A DNA stretch of 53,209 nt. Source: Fidelibacterota bacterium SCGC AAA003-L08 (GTDB taxonomy: Bacteria; Fidelibacterota; Marinisomatia; SCGC-AAA003-L08; D37C17). The notes beneath the pieces were generated by a model. The model was given only the letters and a program-made list of their open reading frames with translations. It did no database searches and had not been told where the DNA came from. Positions 10,303-20,213 of this stretch are shown piece by piece. Location of the stretch: contig ASPJ01000004.1 in assembly GCA_000405805.1 (NCBI GenBank), positions 1 to 53,209 of the forward strand, given 5' to 3'. Both the position numbers and the translations under genes were made by a program. Each line of letters opens with the position of its first letter. Position 1 is the first letter of the stretch.

Positions 10303-13155
10303 ATGTGTAAATTGAATAATAGATTTCTAATTTTCTTTATATCATCGATCTTTATTTTTTCATCATGCGAGGAGGATGTTAAAGATCCTGCTGGCTCAGG
10401 ATCTACTCCTGAGTCTGAAGACATTACGTCGGGCATACAAGGTTCTGTGACTGATTATTTCTATGATTTAGATAATGAATCAGTCAATGCAAGATTTCTG
10501 CATTATAGAAAGGCAGAGGCCTTATATTCAAATACAATTGCAGATACTACCAAAATTGACGTTACTAAAGATACTATAAATTTCCGAACATATAATGATT
10601 TTAGGCTTAAGGTTCCTGATGATGAAATACAAAATTATAATCAGTATACTCATTTTGATGAAACCAATAATGGTTCATGTGATGCCGAAGGTAGTTCTTG
10701 TATAGATATCGATTACAGAAATAGTCAGGGAGAACATTATATTATAGATAATTCTTCTGATCCAGTTCTTGAAGATGATGGGAGTGAAGATGGCATAGAT
10801 GCCAATTGGGAAGGTTTTTCTACATCAGCAGCTGGTTGTGTAGACCCTTCTAATGATGGAATTGATGATGACTATGGATTTATATCAGAGAGTGAATGTA
10901 GTCTTGTGACTGATTCAGTTTGGTATGGGAACTCTGGCTCTGACGCAGATATCTGTGGTGATGGTGTTGTTGATAACGAACTAGGGTCTCCATATGCTTG
11001 TGAAGATTTGGAACAATCTGGAGAGTATGAGATATTTTCTCATCAATTTACGAGTATAGAGAAAATAGTATGGGATAATGAGGGTTCAAGATATAAGACA
11101 TATTTAGATACTACATTCATTCATTATGATGACCCTGATGATCCTGAATCTGATTTTACTCAATCTCAATGGGAATACTCATCTAATATTCTCAATTTAG
11201 GGACTGATGATATTGATGGAGATGGAAATGTAGATACTTTTGGTTATGACTCATTGATATATATGACAAATATTAATGATTTTATATCCCCAGATACAGG
11301 TATCTTCTATTTAGATACTCTTGAATTTATTAAAACTAATTTTTTATATACGAGTGAAGATATAGAAATATTTCAAGAGTTTACATTTAATGATATGTGT
11401 GAACTAGCATCCGATTCAAGTATCTACAGAACTCTAACAGATTGTAATCAAAATGGGCAATGGGACTTAGGAGAACCTACGATACATGATTATAATTCTG
11501 ATGGAGATATGGTTGATATTCTAGATGAGACGGCTCTTGGTCAAGATTATTGTGGAGAGGAAGACTTAAACGACATTTGTTATGAGTTTTCTGACTTGGT
11601 CAATGGTGTTTATGATGCTGCCGAATTGTATTATGATTTGAATAGTAATGGCCAATATGATTCTTCTAGCCAATTTGGTGCAGAGCCTTTTGAAGATCGC
11701 AATTGCAATGAGGTTTATGATGAGGCTGAGGTTTTTACTGATGAGCCTGATGGATTTTATACTGAAGGAGAAGAATTTACTGATTGTAATGAAGATCAAA
11801 CTATTTGTGAAGATAATCTTGATTGGGACTCTGGTTCAATGGGTAATGGTACTTACGATTTTGGGGAATTATTTGAGGACACCATCGGCAATGGTGTTTA
11901 TGATTTTGGGGAATTATTCGATGATGTAGGTAATGGAATATGGGATGCTGATGAATATTTTGTTGATGCGGGCAGCCTTAATGGAGTATATGATTCAGGT
12001 GAATTTATAGGGTCTAAAGTAACTTCAGTGCCATCATCATTGTTGTTTAACCATGCGACTAACCCCCCAACTCCAGTTATTGATATTGATGAATTTGCTC
12101 AAATTCAAAATGCAGATGGATCTTCTTATAATGTTATTGATTTAGTTACTATACTAGATTCAGTGTATCAATATATTCCTGAGGTAGATTCGGTTATTAC
12201 TATATTCTCGAATGAGGTTATAACTCATTTTGCTCCAGACCCATCAAAAGATTTGGATTATATTATTACAAAGACAAGGTCAGCATACCCTGATCCAGTC
12301 AGAGAAGGATTTGATATTAGCCAATATAATTATAATATTTTTAATACAGAAAATCATATAAAAGAGTTAAAAAATCCAAGTTTCTTTTTGCCGTATGGAT
12401 TTTATGAGACTCCAGATGATATCCAAGATGGATTTTGGTTTGATGAATGCAGAGATACATTGGATATATTCCTATATGCTCCTGATGGAATAATTACATC
12501 AGGTACAAATGTATTTTCTATTGATACTCTCATAGTTAATGAAGATACAGATTGTGATGGAGATGGAATATCTGATAACAATGGTAATGGCGATTACAAT
12601 ATTAAGATCAACTATGATGTTGAATATTTAGATACTTCTGATAGTGTGTTGGTTAAAATGAGAAAAGTATTAACAGATGAGAATGGACTATGTTTAGGAG
12701 GTTTACTTCACTCTAGTCTGGATTCGCTGATTGTGTCTGAGCCAGAGGATTGTTATGTTGTTCCTTCAAATGGAGGGATAGGTGCAGCTGCATTAGATAC
12801 ATTGATAACTGATTGTTTTAAAATTACTAAAACTATGACTATGACATATATAGGCAGTGGTGTTGAATATGGTGAGAGAGTTACTATGTGGCTTGCTCGA
12901 GACTTAGGTATAGTTAAAAATTATCTTGATATAAGATGGAGTGAGCCATTTTGGGTTGATGGAGAGCAATGGAAGCCTTATTCAAGATGGGAATTAATAG
13001 AAAGAATAGAAGATGGTTCAGATAATGGATTGGGTCGCTTGCTAGGAAAAAGAAAAGTTTCCATTCAAGATTTTGAAAATTTAATTGAATTTGATAATGA
13101 GCCGTTTGAGAGAAGAAGAACTGCTGGTTTGCATAGAGTTGAACTCACCCCTTAA
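10303..13155 (+). CDS. Large outer-membrane lipoprotein with acidic NGxYDxGE repeats, function unknown
   Basis: 950 codons. Residues 1-22 form a lipoprotein signal peptide: MCKLNNR, a hydrophobic core, and IFSSC with the acceptor Cys at 22, followed by the EED of the mature protein. GAGG lies about 12 nt upstream of the ATG. The mature protein is rich in Asp, Glu, Tyr and Asn. Residues about 380-568 hold an array of about nine acidic loops (NGQWDLGE, NGVYDAAE, NGTYDFGE and similar) likely to bind calcium. The last 150 residues lack the array and contain beta-rich sequence with several Trp and Tyr (MWLARDLGIVKNYLDIRWSE). No SusD-type TPR helices are seen, so this is not a normal SusD even though it occupies that position next to a TonB receptor. 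It ends 12 bp before that receptor and probably shares its transcript. Surface-exposed binding or capping subunit of the receptor complex is inference. Confidence 0.8.
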   Translation: MCKLNNRFLIFFISSIFIFSSCEEDVKDPAGSGSTPESEDITSGIQGSVTDYFYDLDNESVNARFLHYRKAEALYSNTIADTTKIDVTKDTINFRTYNDFRLKVPDDEIQNYNQYTHFDETNNGSCDAEGSSCIDIDYRNSQGEHYIIDNSSDPVLEDDGSEDGIDANWEGFSTSAAGCVDPSNDGIDDDYGFISESECSLVTDSVWYGNSGSDADICGDGVVDNELGSPYACEDLEQSGEYEIFSHQFTSIEKIVWDNEGSRYKTYLDTTFIHYDDPDDPESDFTQSQWEYSSNILNLGTDDIDGDGNVDTFGYDSLIYMTNINDFISPDTGIFYLDTLEFIKTNFLYTSEDIEIFQEFTFNDMCELASDSSIYRTLTDCNQNGQWDLGEPTIHDYNSDGDMVDILDETALGQDYCGEEDLNDICYEFSDLVNGVYDAAELYYDLNSNGQYDSSSQFGAEPFEDRNCNEVYDEAEVFTDEPDGFYTEGEEFTDCNEDQTICEDNLDWDSGSMGNGTYDFGELFEDTIGNGVYDFGELFDDVGNGIWDADEYFVDAGSLNGVYDSGEFIGSKVTSVPSSLLFNHATNPPTPVIDIDEFAQIQNADGSSYNVIDLVTILDSVYQYIPEVDSVITIFSNEVITHFAPDPSKDLDYIITKTRSAYPDPVREGFDISQYNYNIFNTENHIKELKNPSFFLPYGFYETPDDIQDGFWFDECRDTLDIFLYAPDGIITSGTNVFSIDTLIVNEDTDCDGDGISDNNGNGDYNIKINYDVEYLDTSDSVLVKMRKVLTDENGLCLGGLLHSSLDSLIVSEPEDCYVVPSNGGIGAAALDTLITDCFKITKTMTMTYIGSGVEYGERVTMWLARDLGIVKNYLDIRWSEPFWVDGEQWKPYSRWELIERIEDGSDNGLGRLLGKRKVSIQDFENLIEFDNEPFERRRTAGLHRVELTP
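11440..12006 (+). repeat. Array of about nine acidic calcium-loop repeats inside the lipoprotein
   Basis: Units follow N-G-x-(Y/W)-D-x-x-E with Asp residues 5-8 positions later. The best-preserved pair is also duplicated in DNA with a 45-bp period: aatggt at 11845 and again at 11890, each followed by the same gattttggggaattatt stretch. Confidence 0.7.
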
Positions 13156-13167
13156 CGTAGGTATAGT

Positions 13168-16100
13168 ATGATGATTAAAAAAAATATATTCTGCATTTTA
13201 TTTCTAACTTTTATAGTTGCTGGTACAGATGGAACTTTAAGGGGTCGTATTACAAATTTAAAGGGAGAACCGTTGCCTGGTGCAACTATACAGATACAGG
13301 AGTTAGGTATAGGTGCTGTGGCTGATCTGGAAGGAAATTATTTTCTATTAAATATTAATGTTGGGACGTATGATGTTACGGTTTCGATAATAGGGTATGC
13401 AACTCATATAGCAACAGATATTGATATTATAATGGATCAGACTAGATGGTTAGATATTTCCATGAAAGTTGAGGCTGTAAAAGGAGAAAAAGTCATTGTA
13501 TCTGGAGAGAGAGCTTTGGTTGAAAAAGGGAGTACTTCGAAGAAGATAACTGTTTCTAAAGAAGCAATTGAAGCGCTTCCTGTTAGAGATATGTCTGATT
13601 TATTTTCACTTCAATCAGGAGTTGTTAAGGTTGAAGGCGGAATGCAGGGTGGTATTCCTGATCATGAAGAGAAAGGTTTGGAAGAAGTCCATGTTAGAGG
13701 CGGAAGAACAGGTGAGATAGCTTATATGATTGATGGTCTGTATATTAGGAATCCTATTTTTGGAGGTATAGGCTCATCAACAAGATTGAATTTATTTGCT
13801 ATTAAGTATTGGGATTGGCAACCAGGTGGATTCAATGCAGAATATGGTGATGCAATGTCGGCTGTATCAAATTCTCATACCAATAGAGGTGGAAAAAAGT
13901 TTGAATATAAATTTCAATATTCCACAAGCCTTGTAGGAGCTGCTCTGGGTAGTGAATATGATGAATTAAGAGGATATGATGATTATAGCCTAGGTTTTGG
14001 CGGCCCGGTTCCACTTCTAAATAGTTTTATTGATGATAGTTTTCTAAATATGACATATTGGGTTTCAGGCCAATCTACAAGTAAAAAAAATAGATCAGTT
14101 TATGAGTTTGACGATTATTATTATAGAACTCCAGATAATTTTAATGATAATAATAGGAATGCTATTATTAGGGATAATACTGATGGTGGTCAAGATACCG
14201 TGGGTGTCCAGCCTTGGGATGATAACGCTGGGTTCAGAGGATTTGGATATGAAAATACTGATGATATTTTCGCGAATCTATCTTTCAATATGTTTAATAA
14301 CAAATTAAGACTAAATACTACTTTTTGGAAAGTCAATGCTAAACAGAAAATTTTTAGTCCAACGTTTATGTATTGGGATGACGGTCAAAATGAATTATTC
14401 AGAGATACTGATAGGTTGACATTTGAATTAAATCACTCATTATCTCAGAAGACATTCTATACTGTAAGATATTCGCGATTTCGACAAGAAAGCTTTTTAG
14501 GCGTTAGATGGAAAGATTCTGATGGAGACGGTTACCCAGACTGGTTTGAATGGAGTAACCCCGCAGGAGATAGACAAAATCCTTCAGGTACGGGAAACAG
14601 AATATCTGATCCATATAATGCAGATGTAATCCCATATGTTTATAATGACGATCAGTCAAAAGTTTATTATATAAAACGTGATGGTTTAGGGCCAGAACAA
14701 TGGACTAGTGGATGGTATTATGGCGCACCAAAACCTGGAAATTATAAATGGGATTTAGTTGAGGATTGGGAAGATGATAATTTAAATGGTATATGGGATC
14801 CAGGGGAAAGTTTTGTTGACGCCGATGCTTCGGGTGCGTGGAATGGTCCTCAATTGGTTACAGAATGTGAATATAGGGATGGTGATTATTGGTTAACTCC
14901 TGAGATGTATGTTGATTATACTCAATTTTTAGATCAAGAAAATTACTGGAACGAGGTTATGCAAAATCCTGCAACTGAGCATTATGGTTATTACCCTCCT
15001 AACTGGAGCTCTGACTCATTGTATTTCGTGGATTATGATTGGCTCTTTTCTGGTAAATGGTCTGAAGGTAGTGCTTTTGGTGGACATGATAGATATTATA
15101 GCACTTCGGATGCATTTACTGAAGAAATCAGATTTGACATCACTTCTCAGTTGACCAACAAGTGGAAACTGAGAACAGGATTTGACTACAAAACTCATAA
15201 ATTAAATTTTTTTGAAGTTGCAAATCCTTGGGATGATGTTGGGGCTCATCGACAACGTTTTTCTGAGCAATGGGATGATTTCGGGGCTGATGGGATTGAA
15301 TATTTAGATTCTGATACTGGCTTGCCTGATGAGGGTGAGGGCAATGGTGTGTGGGATTCAGGTGAATCTTATGATGATTTTAATCAAGATGGAGAATGGA
15401 ATAATTATGTTGAGCCAGCAGAATTTGCAGCATATATACAAAATACTTTTGAAGTGCCGTGGATGGTTATTAATGCTGGTATTAGAGTAGATGGAGTAAA
15501 TTTCAATACAAAAATATGGTCAGAGCCTGAATATTTTGATGGTGGTAATCGTACTTCGGGGGAATTTTCTCCTGAAAGACCGTGGTTTTGGTCTGACTGT
15601 GGACTAGATGGTTTGTGTCCGGGAGAGGCTAATTATAATTCTCCATGGAATGAAGGTGGCGCGGATTATGATTTAGATGGTTTTGGAGACACGGATTTTG
15701 GAGAAGGTGATCAGAGATTTAATATAACTGGTAATGGTTATTGGAATTATGGTGAATATTATGAAGATGAATTAGATGGTCTATGTGGAGAAGGAGATGA
15801 CTATATTGATTTTAATGGAAATGGTATATGCGATGTTCAGAATGGAGATACATTTTTAAATGATCTTTCAGGCAACCTTCAATGGGATTGGACTGATCTA
15901 AATGGTAATGGTATTTGCGATAATGAAGATGAATGTGAAAATTTTGTAGATGAAGGTGAAGAGGCAAGCACTGTATTTGGAATGCCTAATGAGGAAGTGT
16001 TCTTCAGAAACTCTGAATGGTTTTGGAAAATTAGTCCGAGGATTGGTTTTAGTCATGTAATTAACGATGAGGCAACATTTACATTTAATTATGGAGTTTA

Positions 16101-16977
16101 TTATCAAACTCCAACATATGACAATATATATTTAAATACAAATAGGCAGGAAAATCCATCTGAATTATTCGAAGAAAGTGTGGGTGAGATTGGTAATGCC
16201 ACTATGACAGCTGCAAGAAGCCAAGCCTACGAATGTGCTTTTAATTTTCAAGTTGGTCCTCAGTGGGGTGTTACAGTTGGCGCATGGCTCAAAGACATGG
16301 ATCAAATGGCTACTGCAAAAACATATAGAAGTGGAATTTATGAATATCAAGTATCATCTAATGGAGATTATGGAACAGCTAAAGGTATTGATATAACGAT
16401 TAGAAATTCGGGTATGTTTTTCACTACAATTTTACAGTATACATATTCTATAGCGAAAGCTAATGGTGATTATGATAAGGCTGCTTTTGGAGGTGTTTAT
16501 GTAGATGCTCCATCTCAGGCATATTTAATGCCATTTGATAGACCTCATGATTTAACATTATCATTATATACTGCCCTTCCAGGTGGTATTATGACATCTG
16601 TTACAGGTTTTTATCAATCAGGTATTCCATATACTCCTCAAGAAATGGTTGGAGATAAACCTTATACTGATCAATTGAGAAAAAATACTGCAAGATCAGA
16701 TCCATATAGAAATATAAACTTAGCCTTCTCAAAATATTTGGATTATAAAGATTTCAAAGTAACATTAGGATTGAATGTTTTTAATGTTTTTGACTGGAGA
16801 GAGCCTTGGGGAGTTTGGCCTTTAACAGGATTAGCAGAAGACCCAGGTGAGTATTATATGAAAGAAGTTATTAATCAAAGTGGAGGAGGAACTTTATCAG
16901 GTTCTTTTTATGATATGCCATGGAGATATTCTTCTCCTCGTGAAATAAATTTCTTTGTTAGGTTTGATTTTAATTAA
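13168..16977 (+). CDS. TonB-dependent outer-membrane receptor with N-terminal carboxypeptidase-regulatory domain
   Basis: 1269 codons. The signal peptide is MMIKKNIFCILFLTFIVAG. A CarboxypepD_reg-like beta-sandwich spans about 23-105 (GRITNLKGEPLPGATIQI, GNYFLLNINVGTYDVTVS). A plug domain with VHVRGGRTGEIAYMIDGLYI lies near 165-200. The remainder is a 22-strand-type barrel ending in VRFDFN, with aromatic residues at the C-terminus as usual for these barrels. Three long insertions (about 535-555, 722-748 and 851-931) carry acidic NGIWDPGE, NGVWDSGE and NGICD motifs and are probably extracellular loops. Family role: energy-dependent uptake of a large substrate across the outer membrane with TonB-ExbBD, none of which is encoded nearby. 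It sits 12 bp after the lipoprotein and 3 bp before the secreted partner, so the three genes look like one operon. The start could also be the second ATG at 13171. Substrate unknown. Confidence 0.9.
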   Translation: MMIKKNIFCILFLTFIVAGTDGTLRGRITNLKGEPLPGATIQIQELGIGAVADLEGNYFLLNINVGTYDVTVSIIGYATHIATDIDIIMDQTRWLDISMKVEAVKGEKVIVSGERALVEKGSTSKKITVSKEAIEALPVRDMSDLFSLQSGVVKVEGGMQGGIPDHEEKGLEEVHVRGGRTGEIAYMIDGLYIRNPIFGGIGSSTRLNLFAIKYWDWQPGGFNAEYGDAMSAVSNSHTNRGGKKFEYKFQYSTSLVGAALGSEYDELRGYDDYSLGFGGPVPLLNSFIDDSFLNMTYWVSGQSTSKKNRSVYEFDDYYYRTPDNFNDNNRNAIIRDNTDGGQDTVGVQPWDDNAGFRGFGYENTDDIFANLSFNMFNNKLRLNTTFWKVNAKQKIFSPTFMYWDDGQNELFRDTDRLTFELNHSLSQKTFYTVRYSRFRQESFLGVRWKDSDGDGYPDWFEWSNPAGDRQNPSGTGNRISDPYNADVIPYVYNDDQSKVYYIKRDGLGPEQWTSGWYYGAPKPGNYKWDLVEDWEDDNLNGIWDPGESFVDADASGAWNGPQLVTECEYRDGDYWLTPEMYVDYTQFLDQENYWNEVMQNPATEHYGYYPPNWSSDSLYFVDYDWLFSGKWSEGSAFGGHDRYYSTSDAFTEEIRFDITSQLTNKWKLRTGFDYKTHKLNFFEVANPWDDVGAHRQRFSEQWDDFGADGIEYLDSDTGLPDEGEGNGVWDSGESYDDFNQDGEWNNYVEPAEFAAYIQNTFEVPWMVINAGIRVDGVNFNTKIWSEPEYFDGGNRTSGEFSPERPWFWSDCGLDGLCPGEANYNSPWNEGGADYDLDGFGDTDFGEGDQRFNITGNGYWNYGEYYEDELDGLCGEGDDYIDFNGNGICDVQNGDTFLNDLSGNLQWDWTDLNGNGICDNEDECENFVDEGEEASTVFGMPNEEVFFRNSEWFWKISPRIGFSHVINDEATFTFNYGVYYQTPTYDNIYLNTNRQENPSELFEESVGEIGNATMTAARSQAYECAFNFQVGPQWGVTVGAWLKDMDQMATAKTYRSGIYEYQVSSNGDYGTAKGIDITIRNSGMFFTTILQYTYSIAKANGDYDKAAFGGVYVDAPSQAYLMPFDRPHDLTLSLYTALPGGIMTSVTGFYQSGIPYTPQEMVGDKPYTDQLRKNTARSDPYRNINLAFSKYLDYKDFKVTLGLNVFNVFDWREPWGVWPLTGLAEDPGEYYMKEVINQSGGGTLSGSFYDMPWRYSSPREINFFVRFDFN

Positions 16978-16980
16978 TCA

Positions 16981-19900
16981 ATGAACAGACTATATATCAT
17001 CTTATTTAGTTTCGCAGTAGTGATTTTCGCGTCTGAGCCGATTGATGATTATGATGAGTATCAGGATCAAACTTCAAATGGCAATGGTAGAGTGGGGGCT
17101 CCTTTTCCTGGGAACCCTCTAAATGATAGAGCAAAAGGATATCTGGTTGCAGGTAAAGCCAAAACGGCTGTCTCTAACTTTGGTAATTTTATAGATTGGG
17201 ATTTTGGGCCTAGTGGTTTATGGGGTCAATATTCATATCTGCCTAATGTGTCCTTTATAGCTGGGATTGCAGGTCATAAATATTCATCTGATTATTCATG
17301 GTCAGATAATAGCGATGAATTATCTACTATTCAATCTAATACAAATAATTTAGAACTTTTATGTTCAGAGGGGGCATACGATGATTGGTCTTATTATGAG
17401 ACTATTGTTTTTGATATAATAGATGATAAAGGTTCAATTGGTGAAGAAGTCGAAAATTTGGAAGATTTTGATGCAAAGAATCAATGGTGGGTTGATGAGG
17501 ATGGAGGTCGTGTATGTATTGCTATGAATAAATATGAACAGATTGATCTTGAAAAATCATCTTCACGGATAGGTTTGGCTTATCCATGGGCTATTAGACC
17601 TAAGTTTCTTGAAAGAGCAGATATTAATACGTATGATGTCTATGATTATGGTGATGATCGAGAAGAGTGGACAGATGATGATGTCTATGAGTTTTATGGT
17701 TATAATGTAGCAGAATCTCATTTTACTAGATATTCAGATAAGCGTAATTCTGATTGGCAGGCGACTGACAAATCTAAGGTGAACTCTCATCAGACAGATA
17801 TAGTGAGTGGAGATATTTTTGGAGACGAGTTGTTTACAGATGCAAATGATACATATCCTCTTTTAGCTCATAGTAATTTTACAAATACATGGCCGGTTGT
17901 ATATAATTCTGAAACGGGGTTAGAAGAACCGTTCTGGCCAGGATGGTTTGCAAAGGATTATTATGGAGATGATCCTAGTGTTTGGGATGAGGTAGGTATT
18001 GATGCTTCTCTCTGTGATGGGAAACGTTCCAATCAGGCGTGTTGGATCGATAGTCAAGGAAGGCATGTTTCTGATACAGATATATATATGGAGTTTGATG
18101 ATAGGTGGTCTCATCGTGGAAATATGACCGAAGATAACTCGTATAAACAAACAGGTTATCCATTGGGTCTTCGTGTAAAATCAATGGGTCATTCGTATGG
18201 TGTAGCATATGCTGAAGATATTATGTTTGTAACGGTGAAAGTTAGAAATGAGAGTGGTGCTTATTATGATGAGAATGGAGAGTATCATCAAGGGATGTTA
18301 ATGCCAGACGGGACTCGGCTTAATCGTGGTCAGGGTTTTAATTATAAAGATATATTTTTAGGTTTTTATATGGATGCAGATGTGTTGACTGGTGATATTA
18401 ATGGATATAACTCTGGATTGCATACAAATAATGATGATTTTATGGAGTACTACTGGGAACGATTTACAGTTAATGATGACAGTCTTAGAATAAGTATGGC
18501 TATGATTTATGATTGGGATAATTTAAGTGGTTTTGCCAGTGGGTCTGATTTAGGGTATGTAGCTGTTCAATTATTAGATTCACCTCTTGCTACTGAGAAT
18601 ATTGACTTAGATAAGAATGGAACCTTTGATATTTATACAGGAGAGCCTTTAAAAATGACTGATTGGCACTGGTTTGATTGGTATAATAGGCCTGGGGTAG
18701 TTGTAAGAGAGGGGATGAATTGTTGTGCGGGAGATCCGGGTAAGGCTCAGGCGTTAAACAAAGAAGAAATTATGTATAAGATTATGTCTGGAGATACTAC
18801 TAATCTGAGTGATCCTGAGAAGCAATGGTTCTTTCATACTGCATCTCCAGGAGATGATTTGCCTTTAGATCTTAATCCCCACTTTGATTCTTTAGATGGT
18901 TTGATGGAGGTAGCAGGTACAGATGATCCATTTGGTTTGGATTGTGTGTTGGAAATGTCATGTGGCCCTTTTGATCTTGCTGTTGGTGAGGAGGTTCCCT
19001 TTTCTTTTTGTATTATATTTGGGCAGGATAAAGAAGATTTAATTAATAATGCCAAGTTTGCGCAGGTGATGTATAATTCTAATTACCAAGGGTTTACTCC
19101 TCCTTCTAAGCCCATTGTTATTCCAGATTTCGATCATTCTGAGGCAACTTTAAAATGGACTACTTCATCAAAGTACTCTAGAGATGTTGTTACTGGTTAT
19201 TCAGATTTTGAAGGATATAAAATATATAGAAGTTTAGATGCTGGTCTTACCTGGGGTGATAGTGATGATAAAATATATGATACTACTGGGGTATTTGTGG
19301 GTTGGGAACCATATAGGCAGTTTGATTTATCTGCTTTTGAAGATTCAATATTTTGTGTGAAAGGGTTTAACTCTGATGTTATAGGGAATAATGCTTCTTT
19401 TAAAACGTGGGATGACTGTGCAGATTATGAGCTTGAACAATCTGACTCTGACTATACAAACTGTTGTAATGAAGGACTTATTAGAGGTTCTAGTATATCT
19501 GGGAATGATCCGTATTCTCCATGGTATAATTTAGGTAGTGATACTGGCTTAAACCATCTTTTAGAATGTACAGTTTCTGAATTTGGTCAAGAGTCATGTA
19601 TGTATACTTTTGTAGATACTGATGTTATAGATGGTTATGAGTATACCTATTCTGTAACCGCTTATGATATGGGGGTTTCTGGATCTGCCCAGACTTTCAA
19701 TGATGATGGAACATTGTCGATAACATATATTGCTAATCCAGATGAATGGGCTAATCCTAAAGGATATCAGAGTATTGAAACATCTAGGGGGACGACGGTA
19801 TATGACCCTAATTTCGTATTAATTATTCCAGGATATAAAAAATCATCTACTACAGAAGATGGGTTAGATGTAGGAGTTGTTCCAAATCCATATATTGCAC

Positions 19901-20196
19901 ATTCTGAATTTTCAGAAACAGCTTATTGTAGGCGAATACAATTTATTCGGTTGCCGGAAGATTATAAGATTACAATATACACCATAACAGGTGAGATTGT
20001 GGATTCGATGGATTGTGGAGATGAGGATGATTGTAATTTTCAAAGTTGTAATGATGACGTTGGATGGCACTGGTGGGATTTACGTACTCTTAATAATCAG
20101 GAGGTGTCTCCAGGGTTATATATATATACAGTAGAGGGTACTGATGATAATGGTAAAAAAATTAAACATATTGGGAAATTTGCAGTAATTCGATAG
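16981..20196 (+). CDS. Secreted partner of the TonB receptor with T9SS-like C-terminal domain
   Basis: 1071 codons with the signal peptide MNRLYIILFSFAVVIFAS. The ATG follows the receptor stop by 3 bp, implying co-expression and translational coupling. The N-terminal half has no recognised domain and is rich in Trp, Tyr and Gly. A fibronectin-like region runs about 705-800 (PSKPIVIPDFDHSEATLKWT, GYKIYRSLD). The final 95 residues resemble a sorting domain: VVPNPYIAHSEF takes the place of YPNPFNP, followed by YKITIYTITGEIV and SPGLYIYTVEG. The tail therefore fits T9SS cargo, though the signature is degenerate. An acidic DLDKNGTFDIYTGEP loop lies near 541-557. Proteins of this type often lie beside TonB receptors in FCB bacteria; a substrate-binding or processing role at the surface is inference. 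Its 3' end converges with the methyltransferase gene 17 bp away, with no visible terminator. Confidence 0.78.
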   Translation: MNRLYIILFSFAVVIFASEPIDDYDEYQDQTSNGNGRVGAPFPGNPLNDRAKGYLVAGKAKTAVSNFGNFIDWDFGPSGLWGQYSYLPNVSFIAGIAGHKYSSDYSWSDNSDELSTIQSNTNNLELLCSEGAYDDWSYYETIVFDIIDDKGSIGEEVENLEDFDAKNQWWVDEDGGRVCIAMNKYEQIDLEKSSSRIGLAYPWAIRPKFLERADINTYDVYDYGDDREEWTDDDVYEFYGYNVAESHFTRYSDKRNSDWQATDKSKVNSHQTDIVSGDIFGDELFTDANDTYPLLAHSNFTNTWPVVYNSETGLEEPFWPGWFAKDYYGDDPSVWDEVGIDASLCDGKRSNQACWIDSQGRHVSDTDIYMEFDDRWSHRGNMTEDNSYKQTGYPLGLRVKSMGHSYGVAYAEDIMFVTVKVRNESGAYYDENGEYHQGMLMPDGTRLNRGQGFNYKDIFLGFYMDADVLTGDINGYNSGLHTNNDDFMEYYWERFTVNDDSLRISMAMIYDWDNLSGFASGSDLGYVAVQLLDSPLATENIDLDKNGTFDIYTGEPLKMTDWHWFDWYNRPGVVVREGMNCCAGDPGKAQALNKEEIMYKIMSGDTTNLSDPEKQWFFHTASPGDDLPLDLNPHFDSLDGLMEVAGTDDPFGLDCVLEMSCGPFDLAVGEEVPFSFCIIFGQDKEDLINNAKFAQVMYNSNYQGFTPPSKPIVIPDFDHSEATLKWTTSSKYSRDVVTGYSDFEGYKIYRSLDAGLTWGDSDDKIYDTTGVFVGWEPYRQFDLSAFEDSIFCVKGFNSDVIGNNASFKTWDDCADYELEQSDSDYTNCCNEGLIRGSSISGNDPYSPWYNLGSDTGLNHLLECTVSEFGQESCMYTFVDTDVIDGYEYTYSVTAYDMGVSGSAQTFNDDGTLSITYIANPDEWANPKGYQSIETSRGTTVYDPNFVLIIPGYKKSSTTEDGLDVGVVPNPYIAHSEFSETAYCRRIQFIRLPEDYKITIYTITGEIVDSMDCGDEDDCNFQSCNDDVGWHWWDLRTLNNQEVSPGLYIYTVEGTDDNGKKIKHIGKFAVIR

Positions 20197-20213
20197 AAAT
20201 CAATAATTTTATA

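Noticed and set aside
10303..13155. Lipoprotein as SusD
   Set aside because: No TPR-like helical sequence; it is beta- and Asp-rich with calcium loops.
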